DNA of 64,000 nt from assembly GCF_042427745.1 (NCBI RefSeq), contig NZ_JBHMFA010000001.1; one strand, 5' to 3'. The notes beneath the pieces are model-generated. The model had not been told where the DNA came from, made no database searches, and saw nothing but the letters and a program-made list of their open reading frames with translations. The position numbers and the translations under genes are program-made. Each line of letters opens with the position of its first letter. Position 1 is the stretch's first letter. Origin of the DNA: Algibacter miyuki (GTDB taxonomy: Bacteria > Bacteroidota > Bacteroidia > Flavobacteriales > Flavobacteriaceae). Shown in pieces: positions 17,190 to 27,237 of the stretch.

Positions 17190-20129
17190 ATGAGTAAACT
17201 TTTAAACTTTAAATGCTTGATGTTTCTATTATTTATGGGAACTTCAGGAACGCTATTCGCCCAAGATGTTTCGGGTGTTGTAAAAGATGATTCTGGAGCA
17301 CTGCCAGGTGTGTCCGTTGTTGTGAAAGGCACAACAACAGGAACAACAACAGATTTTGATGGAAATTATTCTATCAACGCCAGCAACGGCGCTATTTTGG
17401 TGTTTTCTTATGTGGGTTATGAGACACAGGAGAAAGCTGTTTTGGGTAGTGTAATGAATATAAGGATGCAATCTGGAGTTGCTTTGAATGAGGTGGTTTT
17501 AATTGGGTCTAGAAATCCAAGTAGAACATCTGTAGACACGGCTGTTCCTGTTGATGTTATTGATATGGCCGATTTAGCTACTGCGGGTCCTCAAGTTTCA
17601 GTAACACAAATTTTGAACTATGTGGCGCCTTCATTTTCATCTAACACACAAACTGTTGCCGATGGGACGGATCATATTGATCCTGCTCAATTAAGAGGGC
17701 TTGGACCAGATCAAGTATTGGTTTTAGTGAATGGAAAAAGAAGACACACATCGTCTTTAGTAAATGTAAACGGTACGCCAGGACGTGGTTCTGTAGGAAC
17801 CGATTTAAATGCTATTCCTGCAGCATCTATTAAAAGAATTGAAGTATTACGTGATGGTGCTGCGGCACAATACGGATCTGATGCGATTGCTGGAGTTATC
17901 AATATTGTATTAAAAGATAATGTTAATGAACTTACAGCTGCCATAACTACGGGAGCAAACATGTCTAAAAATGGAAATGATCATGATGGTGGTATCGATG
18001 GTGAAAAAACACAAATTGATTTAAACTATGGTATTCCATTAGGTGATAAAGGAGGTTTTATTAACATGACGGGGTCTTTAACAACACGTCAAAGAACTTC
18101 TCGTGCACGTGCAACTACTGGAGATATTTTTCATGCTTACAATTCTATAGAGTGGCAAGCGTATCAAGATGGTTTTAATCTGTCTGATTTAAGAACCGAT
18201 TTAGGAGCTATTCAAAACTATGCTTCACAAGTAGGTCATTTTGATTCTGGTTTACAATCGCAAATCGCTGGTGCTTCAAGTATTGAAGAGTTATCGGGGT
18301 ATAATACAGTTACAGGAGCGCAAACTGCCGGAATTTTAACTGGTTTAGATGTTACTGATGCTGAGTTAGTGGCTAGAGGTCAAACGCGTAACGATTATAA
18401 TATGAGCGTAGGTCAGTCTGCTTTAGATCAAGGGCAATTTATGGGTAATTTAGAAATCCCTTTAGGTGATGATGAAAACGAGGCTAAATTATATGCTTTT
18501 GGTGGTTTATCTTACCGTCATGGTGATGCTTCTGGATTTTATAGAACGCCTGGGCATGCTTCTGGTAGAGGAAATACCTTATCTTATATTAATGGATTCT
18601 TACCAGATATCGAGTCTGATATTATTGATAAATCTTTAGGTTTCGGTATTCAAGGAAAAATTAACGATTGGAATATCGATTTATCTCATACTTGGGGTTT
18701 AAATACTTTTGCATATAATATTACGAACACCACAAACTTTTACTTACAAGCTTCATCTCCAACGGAATTTGATGCAGGACTTAATGGTTTTCAACAAAAC
18801 ACGGTTAACTTCGATATGTCTAAGTTTTACGAAGATATCATGTCTGGTTTAAACGTTGCTTTTGGTGCGGAATATCGTGTTGAAAATTTCTTTATTGAAG
18901 CTGGTGAAGTATCATCTTACGCTAAATATGATGTTAATGGTGAGATTGAAACTGTTGCAGCGTCTGGAACTCCAGCATTACAAGTAACTGACTTTTTTGG
19001 AAATCAAACCGATGCAGGTTCTCAAGTATTTTCAGGGTTTACTCCAGGAAATGCTATAGATACTAAAAGAAACAGTATGGCATTATATGTTGATGTTGAA
19101 GCAGATATTACCGAAGCATTTTTAGTGAGTGGAGCAGTGCGTTTTGAGGATTTTAGCGATTTTGGAAGCACATTGAATGGTAAATTAGCCATGCGTTATA
19201 AATTAAGTGAGAACACCAATATTAGGGGGGCTTTAAGTACAGGGTTTAGAGCGCCATCTTTACATCAACAATTTTATAGCAAATCGAATACCTTATTTAA
19301 CGATCAAGGTATTGCAGAGCAAGTGGGTACATTTACAAATAACTCTAGAGCAGCAGCTTTATTCGGAATACCGAAGTTAAAAGAAGAAACATCGTTTAAT
19401 GCGAGTTTAGGGTTTACTTCTAAAATACCAGATGCTAACCTAACATTTACAGTTGATGGTTACTATATCGCTATTGATGATAGAATTACATACACAGGTA
19501 ACTTTTCAAGTCCTAATGATGGCTCTCAGTTAGCCGATATTTTTACTAATTTAGGTATTGGTCAAGCAGCGTTTTTTGCAAATGCTATTGATACAGAAAC
19601 TAAAGGTTTAGATGTTGTTATTTCTCATAAAGCAAATATTGGAAACGGACGATTAACTAATAATTTAGCAGCAACTTATTCAAAAACTAAAAAAGTAGGC
19701 GCTACAAAAGGAAGTGATATTCTAACGGCTGCAGGTTTATTGGATAATTATTTTGATGAAGCTTCTAGGATATATTTAGAGCTTGCAGTACCTAGAGTTA
19801 AAGCGAATCTATCGCATAACTTAGAAATGGGAGATTGGAATTTCTTCTTAAGAAATGCATTCTTTGGTAGTGTTTTCGATACCGGAAACTTAACAGGTGG
19901 TGGTCATCCAGAAATTGGATCTAATGTAGTAACCGATTTAACTGTAGGTTATAACTTTAGCGAATCTCTTAGGTTAACTGTAGGAGCAAACAATTTATTA
20001 GATGTTTATCCAGATGAATTACCAGGTTATTTAACGTCTAGCAACCAGTTTGTGTACTCTCGTCGTGTATCGCAATTTGGTAACAACGGACGCTATGTTT
20101 TTGGTAGATTAACATTCAACTTGAAATAA
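17190..20129 (+). CDS. TonB-dependent outer membrane receptor (tandem paralogue)
   Basis: The 979-residue paralogue of the preceding gene starts at 17190 (MSKLLNFKCLMFLLFMG). Signal peptide to TLFAQ, regulatory-like domain VSGVVKDDSGALPGVSVVVK, plug with LRGLGPDQVLVLVNGKRR and IKRIEVLRDGAAAQYGSDAI, barrel with STGFRAPSLHQQFYSKSN, and C-terminal FNLK. It is about 100 residues longer than the first copy, mostly in early barrel loops (DGGIDGEKTQ onward). This suggests a different ligand. No SusD, transporter or enzyme gene is adjacent, so the substrate cannot be inferred. It is a separate transcript with its own terminator. Confidence 0.9.
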   Translation: MSKLLNFKCLMFLLFMGTSGTLFAQDVSGVVKDDSGALPGVSVVVKGTTTGTTTDFDGNYSINASNGAILVFSYVGYETQEKAVLGSVMNIRMQSGVALNEVVLIGSRNPSRTSVDTAVPVDVIDMADLATAGPQVSVTQILNYVAPSFSSNTQTVADGTDHIDPAQLRGLGPDQVLVLVNGKRRHTSSLVNVNGTPGRGSVGTDLNAIPAASIKRIEVLRDGAAAQYGSDAIAGVINIVLKDNVNELTAAITTGANMSKNGNDHDGGIDGEKTQIDLNYGIPLGDKGGFINMTGSLTTRQRTSRARATTGDIFHAYNSIEWQAYQDGFNLSDLRTDLGAIQNYASQVGHFDSGLQSQIAGASSIEELSGYNTVTGAQTAGILTGLDVTDAELVARGQTRNDYNMSVGQSALDQGQFMGNLEIPLGDDENEAKLYAFGGLSYRHGDASGFYRTPGHASGRGNTLSYINGFLPDIESDIIDKSLGFGIQGKINDWNIDLSHTWGLNTFAYNITNTTNFYLQASSPTEFDAGLNGFQQNTVNFDMSKFYEDIMSGLNVAFGAEYRVENFFIEAGEVSSYAKYDVNGEIETVAASGTPALQVTDFFGNQTDAGSQVFSGFTPGNAIDTKRNSMALYVDVEADITEAFLVSGAVRFEDFSDFGSTLNGKLAMRYKLSENTNIRGALSTGFRAPSLHQQFYSKSNTLFNDQGIAEQVGTFTNNSRAAALFGIPKLKEETSFNASLGFTSKIPDANLTFTVDGYYIAIDDRITYTGNFSSPNDGSQLADIFTNLGIGQAAFFANAIDTETKGLDVVISHKANIGNGRLTNNLAATYSKTKKVGATKGSDILTAAGLLDNYFDEASRIYLELAVPRVKANLSHNLEMGDWNFFLRNAFFGSVFDTGNLTGGGHPEIGSNVVTDLTVGYNFSESLRLTVGANNLLDVYPDELPGYLTSSNQFVYSRRVSQFGNNGRYVFGRLTFNLK

Positions 20130-20151
20130 GATAGTTTACCTATTAATATTT

Positions 20152-20192
20152 AAAAGCCTCGTAAATCATTTGATTTACGAGGCTTTTTTTTT
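20152..20192 (+). terminator. Terminator after second TonB receptor
   Basis: A perfect 14-bp stem (AGCCTCGTAAATCA with TGATTTACGAGGCT) around TT, followed by a long T-run. Confidence 0.92.
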
Positions 20193-20356
20193 GAGCTTAT
20201 TTAATTATGATGATACAATTTCTCCTTACGTTGAAATGGTTTACGTAAACTTTATACGCTTAGAAGTATACCGACGATTGGCGGTGTCACACACGATTCT
20301 ATTAGCATAGTTCTATTTAATGATACTACGTGTTTTAACAGACTAATATCAAAAAA
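20193..20356. other. Spacer between convergent terminators
   Basis: No gene seen. It contains the perfect palindrome GTTTACGTAAAC (20239-20250) and a nearby dyad TATAC-N8-GTATA, neither tied to a promoter of a known gene. Confidence 0.4.
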
Positions 20357-20395
20357 TAAAAACCCAGACACTTTAATAAAAAAGGTCTGGGTTTT
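20357..20395 (-). terminator. Terminator of the RND efflux operon
   Basis: The minus strand has AAAACCCAGACC and, after a T-rich loop, GTCTGGGTTTTT, located about 30 bp past the permease stop. Confidence 0.88.
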
Positions 20396-20426
20396 CGCTA
20401 TTAATTGAGTTAGTCAAACAATTAAA

Positions 20427-23400
20427 TTAATCTTCGATACGCTTATCCATATTGAACGTTTCTTGCGCCGCAACGGCCTCTGTTTGAGGAACACGATCGC
20501 TATAAATTTTCATTTTGAATTTTGTTACTAAATAAAATAAGATTGGTACAACAATCAATGTTAAGAAAGTAGCAATAAACAGGCCATAAATTACAGTCCA
20601 TGCTAATGGTCCCCAGAAAATAACGTTATCTCCTCCCATATAAATGTTTGGGTTGAACTCGCTAAACAACGTGAAAAAGTTAATATTTAATCCAATAGCT
20701 AGCGGTACTAAGCCTAAAATGGTTGTAATAGCGGTAAGTAATACCGGACGTAAACGTGCTTTTCCACCTGTAATAATGGCTTCTAATAAATCGTCGTTTT
20801 GTAAATATTGATCATCTTCTAAATGACGTTTTACCTTTTTTCTATCAATTAAAAGTTGTGTGTAATCTAAAAGTACCACACCGTTGTTTACTACAATTCC
20901 GGCGAGAGAAATAATTCCCATCATGGTCATCATAATAACGAAAGAACTTCCGGTAAGCACAATACCTCCAAACACACCAATTAAACTTAAAAAGATAGCT
21001 AACATGATAATTCCAGGTTTTGAAACCGAATTAAATTGAAATATTAAGATGAAGAAAATTAAGCCTAAACCGGTGAAAAATGCTCCCATTAAAAAAGCCA
21101 TTTGCTTGTTTTGTTCTTCAATCTGACCAGTGTAATCAATGTTTACATCATCAGGTTTTTCCGTAAAGGTTTTCATTTCATTTTGAATTTTTGAAACAAT
21201 GGCAGCAGCATCGGTATAACCAGGGGCTAAGGCCGAATACAATGTTACCACACGCTTTACGTCTTTATGTTTTATAGCGCTAAATCCAGAAGAATTCGTT
21301 TGCTTAGCAACAGCTGAAACAGGAATTTCTTTTACTTGCCCAGAAGTCATATCTCTAAATGTGATTTTCTGATTAAAAAGTGCACTAGTGTTGTATCGAT
21401 CTTCTTTATTAAAACGTACATAAATGTCGTAATCGTCTCCGTCTTCTTTGTAAATACCAGCTTTAGCTCCGAAGATAGAATTACGTAATTGTTGACCAAC
21501 TTGCCCGGTAGAAATGCCTAGTTCTCCAGCTTTCTTTCTATCAACTACCACTTGCATGGCTGGTTTCGATTTGTTGACATCAATTTTTAATTCATCAATA
21601 CCTTGCACGTTTTTAGAGTTGATAAAATCACGCATGCTTTCTGCTGTAGCAATAAGTTCAGCATAATCATTACCTTCTAATTCCACGTTAATAGGGTAGC
21701 CTGCAGGTGGACCATTGGCATCTTTTTCAACTGAAATAGCAACGCCAGGATAAATATCTTTTAAAGCGGCTTGTACTTTTTTAAGAAGATCTTGGCTATC
21801 GGCACCCTCACGGTATTTATACTCACGCATGCTGGCTGTAATTTTTCCTCGGTGTGGCATTTCGGCAGCCGATCCTCCATCGGTTTGTGGGTTTCCTGCA
21901 CCTTCACCAACTTGAGAAACTGCACTTTCTGTTAAGAAATTGAAATCACCATCCATATACGCATCGTCGTTTAATATTTTATAAACGCGAGTTTCAATAT
22001 CTTTAGTAATAGCATTGGTTTTTTCAATGTCTGTACCTTCTGGATATTCAATATATACAATAATTTGGTTGGGTTTATTATCTGGGAAAAATTCTACTTT
22101 GGTACGCTGACTTCCTACTGATGCGCCAAAACCCATAAAGGCAATAATCAACAAAATAAAAGTTCCAATCGTAATAAAAGCAGGTTTTTTTCCTCCCAAA
22201 GCATAGCGAAGCGATTTTTCATAAGCTCGCTCCCAGCGTGGTAATACTTTGTTTTGGAAGCTATTAGACCATTTTCTGAGTAATAAACGATAGATCCAAA
22301 GTAGGATAACAACAACAATCATTAAGGTTCCTAAGGCATTATAATCACCACCAAACAGCATGATTAACAGGCCGATAATACCAAATATAGCTGAGATTTT
22401 GATAATTTGGTTTAACGGCATGTCTTTGTCTTCTACCGTCATGTATTTCGATACTAAAACGGAATTGAAAAAGATAGCTACAAATAATGATGATCCTAAA
22501 ACTACGGATAGAGTTATCGGGAAATATTTCATAAACTGCCCCATAACACCTGGCCATAAACCTAACGGAATAAATGCGGCAACCGTTGTTGCTGTAGATA
22601 TAATAATAGGATAAGCAATTTCGCCAATACCTTTTTTGGCAGCTTCAACACGGCTCATACCTTCTTCACTCATTAAGCGATAAACGTTTTCTACCACCAC
22701 AATCCCGTTATCTACCAGCATACCAAGTCCCATAATTAATCCGAAAAGGATCATGGTGTTCATGGTGTAGCCTAATAAATCTAAAATCATGAGCGACATA
22801 AACATCGACATCGGAATGGCAAATCCAACAAACAAAGCGTTTTTAAAGCCTAAAAAGAACATTAAAACGGTTACAACAAGTATGATACCGAAAATAATAT
22901 TGTTTACTAAATCGTCAACCTGCCCGATAGTTTTAGACGATTGATCGTTTGCGATAGTTACTGTTAAATCTGGAGGGAATACATTTTTAATGGCGTCCTT
23001 AACAATGATATCGATTTGTTCCGCAGCAGCAACCATGTTTTTTCCGGCACGTTTTTTAACGTCCAACATCACTACTGGGTGCCCAAATTCTCTGGCGTAC
23101 GTCGTTTTATCTTCATCTTTAAATCGAACTTTGGCAACATTTTTTAAGTAAATAGGGTTGTTGTGTTCCGATTTAATAACAAAGTTTTCTAAGTCTTTAG
23201 GGTCTTCAATTTCACCTATAATTCTAATCGTACGGCGTTGTCCACTGGTAATTAAATTCCCAGCAGATAGGGTTATGTTTTCTCTGTTAATGGCGTTTAT
23301 AATATCGTCGAAGCTTACTTGTGCAGCCATCATTTGATAAATATCAACAGCGACTTCAACTTCTTTTTCTTGAGCACCACGAATATCAACTTGTTTAATT

Positions 23401-23954
23401 TCCTGAAGATTTTCAATTTCATCTTCTAGATATTCACCAAATTCTTTAAGTTTATCAACGGGGTAATCGCCAGAAATGTTAATATTTAAAATGGCAATTT
23501 CTTCCGACATACTTAAATCGAAAACATTAGGTTCTACTTTGGCGCCGTTAAAGGTTGGCCAATCTTCACCCGAAGTTTCAGAGTCTAATTCATCTTTCAC
23601 CTTTTGTTTGGCAGCTTCAACAGTGATGTTTTCATCAAATTCAACAACTACAATAGAATAATCTTCTTGTGATGTTGAGGTGATTTCAATAACATTACTA
23701 ACTGTTTTTAGCTTGTCTTCAATAGGGTCGGTTATCAATTTCTCGATATCCTCAGCCGTATTTCCAGGGTAAATAGAGCTGATGTAAATTTTAGTTTCCT
23801 TAATTTCTGGAAAGTTTTCTCTAGGCATACTAAAGTATGAGCCCGTACCAAGAAAAAGGATGAGCGCAATTAAAACATACATGGTTGTTTTATTGTCTAT
23901 GGCCCAGGATGCTAAACCAAATTCCTTGATTACATTTTTTTTCTTTTTAGTCAT
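20427..23954 (-). CDS. RND-family efflux pump, inner membrane permease
   Basis: The 1175-residue proton-driven AcrB/CzcA-superfamily permease has twelve predicted membrane helices and two large periplasmic loops. Seen are MPRENFPEIKE after helix 1, the helix-4 proton-relay motif LGMLVDNGIVVVENVYRLM, GIGEIAYPIIISTATTVAAF, and the repeat-2 equivalent SLAGIVVNNGVVLLDYTQLL. It forms a tripartite pump with the adaptor (24002-25171) and TolC-like channel (25178-26503) directly upstream, under the TetR regulator. It is longer than AcrB because of an extra segment after helix 6 and a basic N-terminus. Substrates are unknown; the lack of extra acidic residues argues for organic compounds rather than metals, but weakly. 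Confidence 0.92.
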   Translation of the reverse strand: MTKKKKNVIKEFGLASWAIDNKTTMYVLIALILFLGTGSYFSMPRENFPEIKETKIYISSIYPGNTAEDIEKLITDPIEDKLKTVSNVIEITSTSQEDYSIVVVEFDENITVEAAKQKVKDELDSETSGEDWPTFNGAKVEPNVFDLSMSEEIAILNINISGDYPVDKLKEFGEYLEDEIENLQEIKQVDIRGAQEKEVEVAVDIYQMMAAQVSFDDIINAINRENITLSAGNLITSGQRRTIRIIGEIEDPKDLENFVIKSEHNNPIYLKNVAKVRFKDEDKTTYAREFGHPVVMLDVKKRAGKNMVAAAEQIDIIVKDAIKNVFPPDLTVTIANDQSSKTIGQVDDLVNNIIFGIILVVTVLMFFLGFKNALFVGFAIPMSMFMSLMILDLLGYTMNTMILFGLIMGLGMLVDNGIVVVENVYRLMSEEGMSRVEAAKKGIGEIAYPIIISTATTVAAFIPLGLWPGVMGQFMKYFPITLSVVLGSSLFVAIFFNSVLVSKYMTVEDKDMPLNQIIKISAIFGIIGLLIMLFGGDYNALGTLMIVVVILLWIYRLLLRKWSNSFQNKVLPRWERAYEKSLRYALGGKKPAFITIGTFILLIIAFMGFGASVGSQRTKVEFFPDNKPNQIIVYIEYPEGTDIEKTNAITKDIETRVYKILNDDAYMDGDFNFLTESAVSQVGEGAGNPQTDGGSAAEMPHRGKITASMREYKYREGADSQDLLKKVQAALKDIYPGVAISVEKDANGPPAGYPINVELEGNDYAELIATAESMRDFINSKNVQGIDELKIDVNKSKPAMQVVVDRKKAGELGISTGQVGQQLRNSIFGAKAGIYKEDGDDYDIYVRFNKEDRYNTSALFNQKITFRDMTSGQVKEIPVSAVAKQTNSSGFSAIKHKDVKRVVTLYSALAPGYTDAAAIVSKIQNEMKTFTEKPDDVNIDYTGQIEEQNKQMAFLMGAFFTGLGLIFFILIFQFNSVSKPGIIMLAIFLSLIGVFGGIVLTGSSFVIMMTMMGIISLAGIVVNNGVVLLDYTQLLIDRKKVKRHLEDDQYLQNDDLLEAIITGGKARLRPVLLTAITTILGLVPLAIGLNINFFTLFSEFNPNIYMGGDNVIFWGPLAWTVIYGLFIATFLTLIVVPILFYLVTKFKMKIYSDRVPQTEAVAAQETFNMDKRIED

Positions 23955-24001
23955 AAGTATTAAGTCTTTAGACGTTAATGTTTGTTGCTAGAATTAGTGG
24001 T

Positions 24002-25171
24002 TTATTGTGTAATTAAAATTTTAACGCTTTGCCCGTCTTTAACACTTCTGGCACCTTCGTTAATAATTTCGCTTCCGTTTTCTAGTCCAGAAAGAATTTC
24101 GATGTAATCACCTTGTGTTTTTCCTGTGGTAACAAAAGCGCGTTTTGCTTTAGCATGGTTATCTTCTTTTTCGCTTATGGTGTATACATATTGTTGGCCT
24201 TCGGCGTTTTCTGAAATAATACTTTGCGGAATTAATATCGCTTTCGGGTTGGTATAATCGTTAATTCTAAGTTTAGCTGTTAAGTTTGGTTTAATGGTTC
24301 TGTCCTTATTATCAACAGCAACTTCTATTTTAAACGTACGATTTGCAGGGTTGATGAAATTTCCGGCTTGACGTACTTTGGCATCCATTTGTTTGTTCAG
24401 AATAGGGAAATCTACTTTTACATCTTTTCCTGGAGCTAATTCTGTAATATAACGTTCTGGTACATCGGTTTCAATGTACATATCTTGAAGATTTACAATT
24501 CTGAAAAGTTGAGATTGTCCCGGTGCTACAACACTACCTTGTTCAGTAATGACATCGTCAATAGTGCCCGAAAATGGCGCTCTAACAATAGTTTTGCTTA
24601 CCTGTTGCGATAATTGTCCAACAGCTTGTACTTGTCCGTCGTAAGTTGCTTTGGCTTGTAAATATTGAATTTCACTACCAATTTTTTGTTCCCATAAACG
24701 TTCCTGACGTTCAAAAGTTGTTTTTGCTAAAGCTGTTTGAATTTTTAATTGAGCTAATTGTTGGTTTAAACCACCATCGTCAATTTTTGCAAGCGATTGT
24801 CCTTTGGTAACACGTTGTCCTTCTTTTACATATACCGTGGTTAAAACGCCCGAGTATTCTGGGTAAATCACAATGTTTTGTTTGGTACTCACACTACCTT
24901 GCAATTCCACGTAGTGTTTAAAAACCGTGTCGTTTGCAGTAAAAGTTGTAATTAATGGAATTTTTTCCTGAGGATCTAATTCCTTAATTTTTAGTTGTAG
25001 TAGTTTTATTTGTTCGGCAAGGGCTTGTTCTGCTGTTTCAAGTTCTACCGTTTTTTTATGAATTAATTCTAAATCGTTGGTTGCAATAACAGCTTCAACA
25101 GATTGTTTTTTTTCGCCACCACAAGACGTTAATAATACTGCGGTTAATAAGGTTGAATATATATATTTCAT
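24002..25171 (-). CDS. RND efflux periplasmic adaptor (MFP), lipoprotein
   Basis: The 389-residue adaptor links the permease and the outer membrane channel. The lipoprotein signal ends LLTSC (Cys17) followed by GG. A coiled-coil (about residues 30-70, ETAEQALAEQIKLLQLKIK) precedes the lipoyl-like half (VYVKEGQRVTKGQSLAKIDDG), a short alpha-hairpin, and the matching half APFSGTIDDVITEQGSVVAPG. Beta-barrel and membrane-proximal domains end the protein. It is the middle gene of a tetR-tolC-mfp-rnd operon, with 6 bp to its upstream neighbour. Confidence 0.92.
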   Translation of the reverse strand: MKYIYSTLLTAVLLTSCGGEKKQSVEAVIATNDLELIHKKTVELETAEQALAEQIKLLQLKIKELDPQEKIPLITTFTANDTVFKHYVELQGSVSTKQNIVIYPEYSGVLTTVYVKEGQRVTKGQSLAKIDDGGLNQQLAQLKIQTALAKTTFERQERLWEQKIGSEIQYLQAKATYDGQVQAVGQLSQQVSKTIVRAPFSGTIDDVITEQGSVVAPGQSQLFRIVNLQDMYIETDVPERYITELAPGKDVKVDFPILNKQMDAKVRQAGNFINPANRTFKIEVAVDNKDRTIKPNLTAKLRINDYTNPKAILIPQSIISENAEGQQYVYTISEKEDNHAKAKRAFVTTGKTQGDYIEILSGLENGSEIINEGARSVKDGQSVKILITQ

Positions 25172-25177
25172 GATGGG

Positions 25178-26503
25178 TTATTGTTTAATGTTAAGTAAGT
25201 TTTTTAGTGCTGCTTTTTTATTAATTACGTCTATAATAGCTTGTAAATATTCTTGTTGGCTAGTGTATAATTGCAATTGTGCTTGTCTTAAATCGAAACT
25301 ACCAGCAATACCTTCTTTGTATTTAATGGTGTTTTTGTGTTCAATTTTTTCGGCAAGTGCTAAGTTTTTTTGCTTGTTAGTATAGGTGTCTATAGCTAAA
25401 GTGTATTCGTTTTTAGCATTTTTAAACTCTAACGATATGGTGTTTTCTTTATCTATAAAATCGTTTTTGGCAATATCCCATTCAATTTTGGCTCTTTGTC
25501 TTCTTGCTTTTCCTCCAAAAGAAGAGAAAATAGGGAAGGTTAAACTCACACCGCCAACAGTTGTAAATAACCAGTCTTGCTCTTTGCTTGTAAAGGTTGA
25601 AAAGCTGTTGCTGTAGCCTAAATAACTAGAGGTTAAAAAAGCATTTATTTTTGGTAACTGCTCCGATTTTTCTAATTTGTATTCTAAATATTTGCTTTTT
25701 ACTTCGTTTTCGGCAATTTTGTAATCAATATTATTAGCAACAGGATGCGTCGTATTAATAAGGTCTAAAGAAATATTATCTGTAATTAAACTTTCTAGGG
25801 TATCGGTAAGTTCAATAGTTTCTTCAGCATCAATCCCTAATAGAATTTTTAAATAACCTTTAGAAATTTCATAAAGTGTCTCTAGATTTTTTAAGTTATT
25901 TTCTAAATTAGATTTGGTTAACTGAAGTTGCTCAACATCTTCTTCTTCAATTAAACCATTTTCATAAATCTGAGAGGTTTCTTCTAAATTAGAACTTAAA
26001 GCACTAATATTATTTTTCATAATAGCAATGCTTTCTTTAGTTAAAAGGGCATTGTTATAAGCGCTAACAATATTAGTTTCAATCTCGTTTTCGGTTTTAT
26101 CTTTGGCATTTTCCGATATTTCTAAAAACACTTTGTTCGATTGAAGTCCTACGATATAACCACCATCAAAAAGTAATTGATTTAACGTAACACTTGGTGT
26201 CATGCTGTGTTTCGGAAACAAGAATAAAAACGGATCGTTCGGGTCTAAAGCCGCCGTGTCGAAAGGTGATTTTATGTTCGATTTGTAATCTATAGCGCCG
26301 TTTATTTGAGGTAATCCAATCGCTTTAGTTTCCCAAACCTGCTGTTCTGCCGCAAGAATATTTAAGTGCGCATTTTTAATTATTCTATTGTTTTCTCGCC
26401 CATAAACTATAGCTTCGTTTAAAGAGAAGCTACGTTTGTTTTCTTGAGAAAACAGCATGATACTGCATAGTAAACTAAAAAGTATGATGAGTTTGTGTTT
26501 CAT
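25178..26503 (-). CDS. TolC-family outer membrane efflux channel
   Basis: The 441-residue outer membrane factor has a signal peptide (LFSLLCSIMLFSQE) and two repeats of the TolC helix-strand plan: AIVYGRENNRIIKNAHLNILAAEQ..., and later LEYKLEKSEQLPKINAFL. The final KYKEGIAGSFDLRQAQLQLYTSQQEYLQAIIDV is the classic TolC signature. It follows the TetR gene after 3 bp and precedes the adaptor by 6 bp, so it belongs to the operon. Confidence 0.92.
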   Translation of the reverse strand: MKHKLIILFSLLCSIMLFSQENKRSFSLNEAIVYGRENNRIIKNAHLNILAAEQQVWETKAIGLPQINGAIDYKSNIKSPFDTAALDPNDPFLFLFPKHSMTPSVTLNQLLFDGGYIVGLQSNKVFLEISENAKDKTENEIETNIVSAYNNALLTKESIAIMKNNISALSSNLEETSQIYENGLIEEEDVEQLQLTKSNLENNLKNLETLYEISKGYLKILLGIDAEETIELTDTLESLITDNISLDLINTTHPVANNIDYKIAENEVKSKYLEYKLEKSEQLPKINAFLTSSYLGYSNSFSTFTSKEQDWLFTTVGGVSLTFPIFSSFGGKARRQRAKIEWDIAKNDFIDKENTISLEFKNAKNEYTLAIDTYTNKQKNLALAEKIEHKNTIKYKEGIAGSFDLRQAQLQLYTSQQEYLQAIIDVINKKAALKNLLNIKQ

Positions 26504-26506
26504 TTT

Positions 26507-27112
26507 TTATGATTGATTTGTTGTTATAAATTTATTTAAAATGTCTAAGCCTTTTTCGGTTACAATGGCTCTTAAGTGGTATTCTAGGTAGCTTTCCATT
26601 AAATAATTCATCGAAAATGTTTCTAGAGGAAAAATAGAATGATCTTTAATACCCGTCATACCATTAAAATACATTCTGGATATGAAGTCGATATCAATAT
26701 TCGGACGAAACAATTCGGTTTCAATACCTTTTTGAAGACTAGCCTTTACGGAATCATGCATTTTTTCGAATTGCTTTAGGTGTAAACTAGCATGTATTTG
26801 AGGGTAATATTTTTTAAGTTGAAATTGGGGTGACGATTTTTCGCTCTTTAAATGATGCATCACGAACATTTTAATATCGTACAATTCCTCAATTGGGTTG
26901 TTGGAATTATTGCAAATACCATCAATACCGGTGCAAATCATATCAAAAAGTGAAAACGAAACCGCTTCAACTAATTTTGTTTTATTAGCAAAATGCACGT
27001 AAATGGTTTTTTTAGAAATGCCCATTTCGTGAGCAATATCGTCCATCGTTACACTCTTAAATCCAAGGTTTAAAAACAAGTTTTCAGTTGTATGTATAAT
27101 TTTTTTTCTCAT
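26507..27112 (-). CDS. TetR/AcrR-family transcriptional regulator
   Basis: The 201-residue local regulator of the efflux operon. I choose the ATG at 27110-27112 (MRKKIIHTTENLF) because it opens the standard TetR helix-turn-helix: FKSVTMDDIAHEMGISKKTIYVHFANKTKLVEA. The longer frame would translate the operator region. The C-terminal ligand domain is not recognisable. A perfect 8-bp inverted repeat lies 22 bp before the start codon, and the gene is first in the operon, so auto-repression together with the pump genes is the likely mode. Confidence 0.88.
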   Translation of the reverse strand: MRKKIIHTTENLFLNLGFKSVTMDDIAHEMGISKKTIYVHFANKTKLVEAVSFSLFDMICTGIDGICNNSNNPIEELYDIKMFVMHHLKSEKSSPQFQLKKYYPQIHASLHLKQFEKMHDSVKASLQKGIETELFRPNIDIDFISRMYFNGMTGIKDHSIFPLETFSMNYLMESYLEYHLRAIVTEKGLDILNKFITTNQS

Positions 27113-27133
27113 AATCTCGGGCAAATGTACAAC

Positions 27134-27163
27134 AGGAAACTTTAAAAACAAAAATAGTTTCCT
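27134..27163. promoter_or_regulatory. Probable TetR operator
   Basis: AGGAAACT and AGTTTCCT form a perfect inverted repeat with 14 bases between. It stands between the divergent tetR and polyprenyl synthetase genes, 22 bp from the TetR start and 75 bp from the synthetase start. Confidence 0.6.
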
Positions 27164-27225
27164 TAGTTTTAATGATTTCTTAATATTAAACAGAATAGAA
27201 AGGGTGTTAATTTGTGCAATTCCTT

Positions 27226-27233
27226 TATTTTTG
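27226..27233 (+). promoter_or_regulatory. -7 box TATTTTTG directly before polyprenyl synthetase
   Basis: TATTTTTG is separated from the ATG at 27238 by only four bases (TTCG), as at tadA and tatD. No -33 TTTG at a good distance was found. Confidence 0.45.
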
Positions 27234-27237
27234 TTCG

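Noticed and set aside
20239..20250. Palindrome GTTTACGTAAAC
   Set aside because: It lies between two convergent terminators with no promoter or gene to control.
22690..22730. Asn next to the proton-relay Asp in the RND permease (VDNGIVVVEN)
   Set aside because: This variant is common among RND permeases and is not evidence of a defect.
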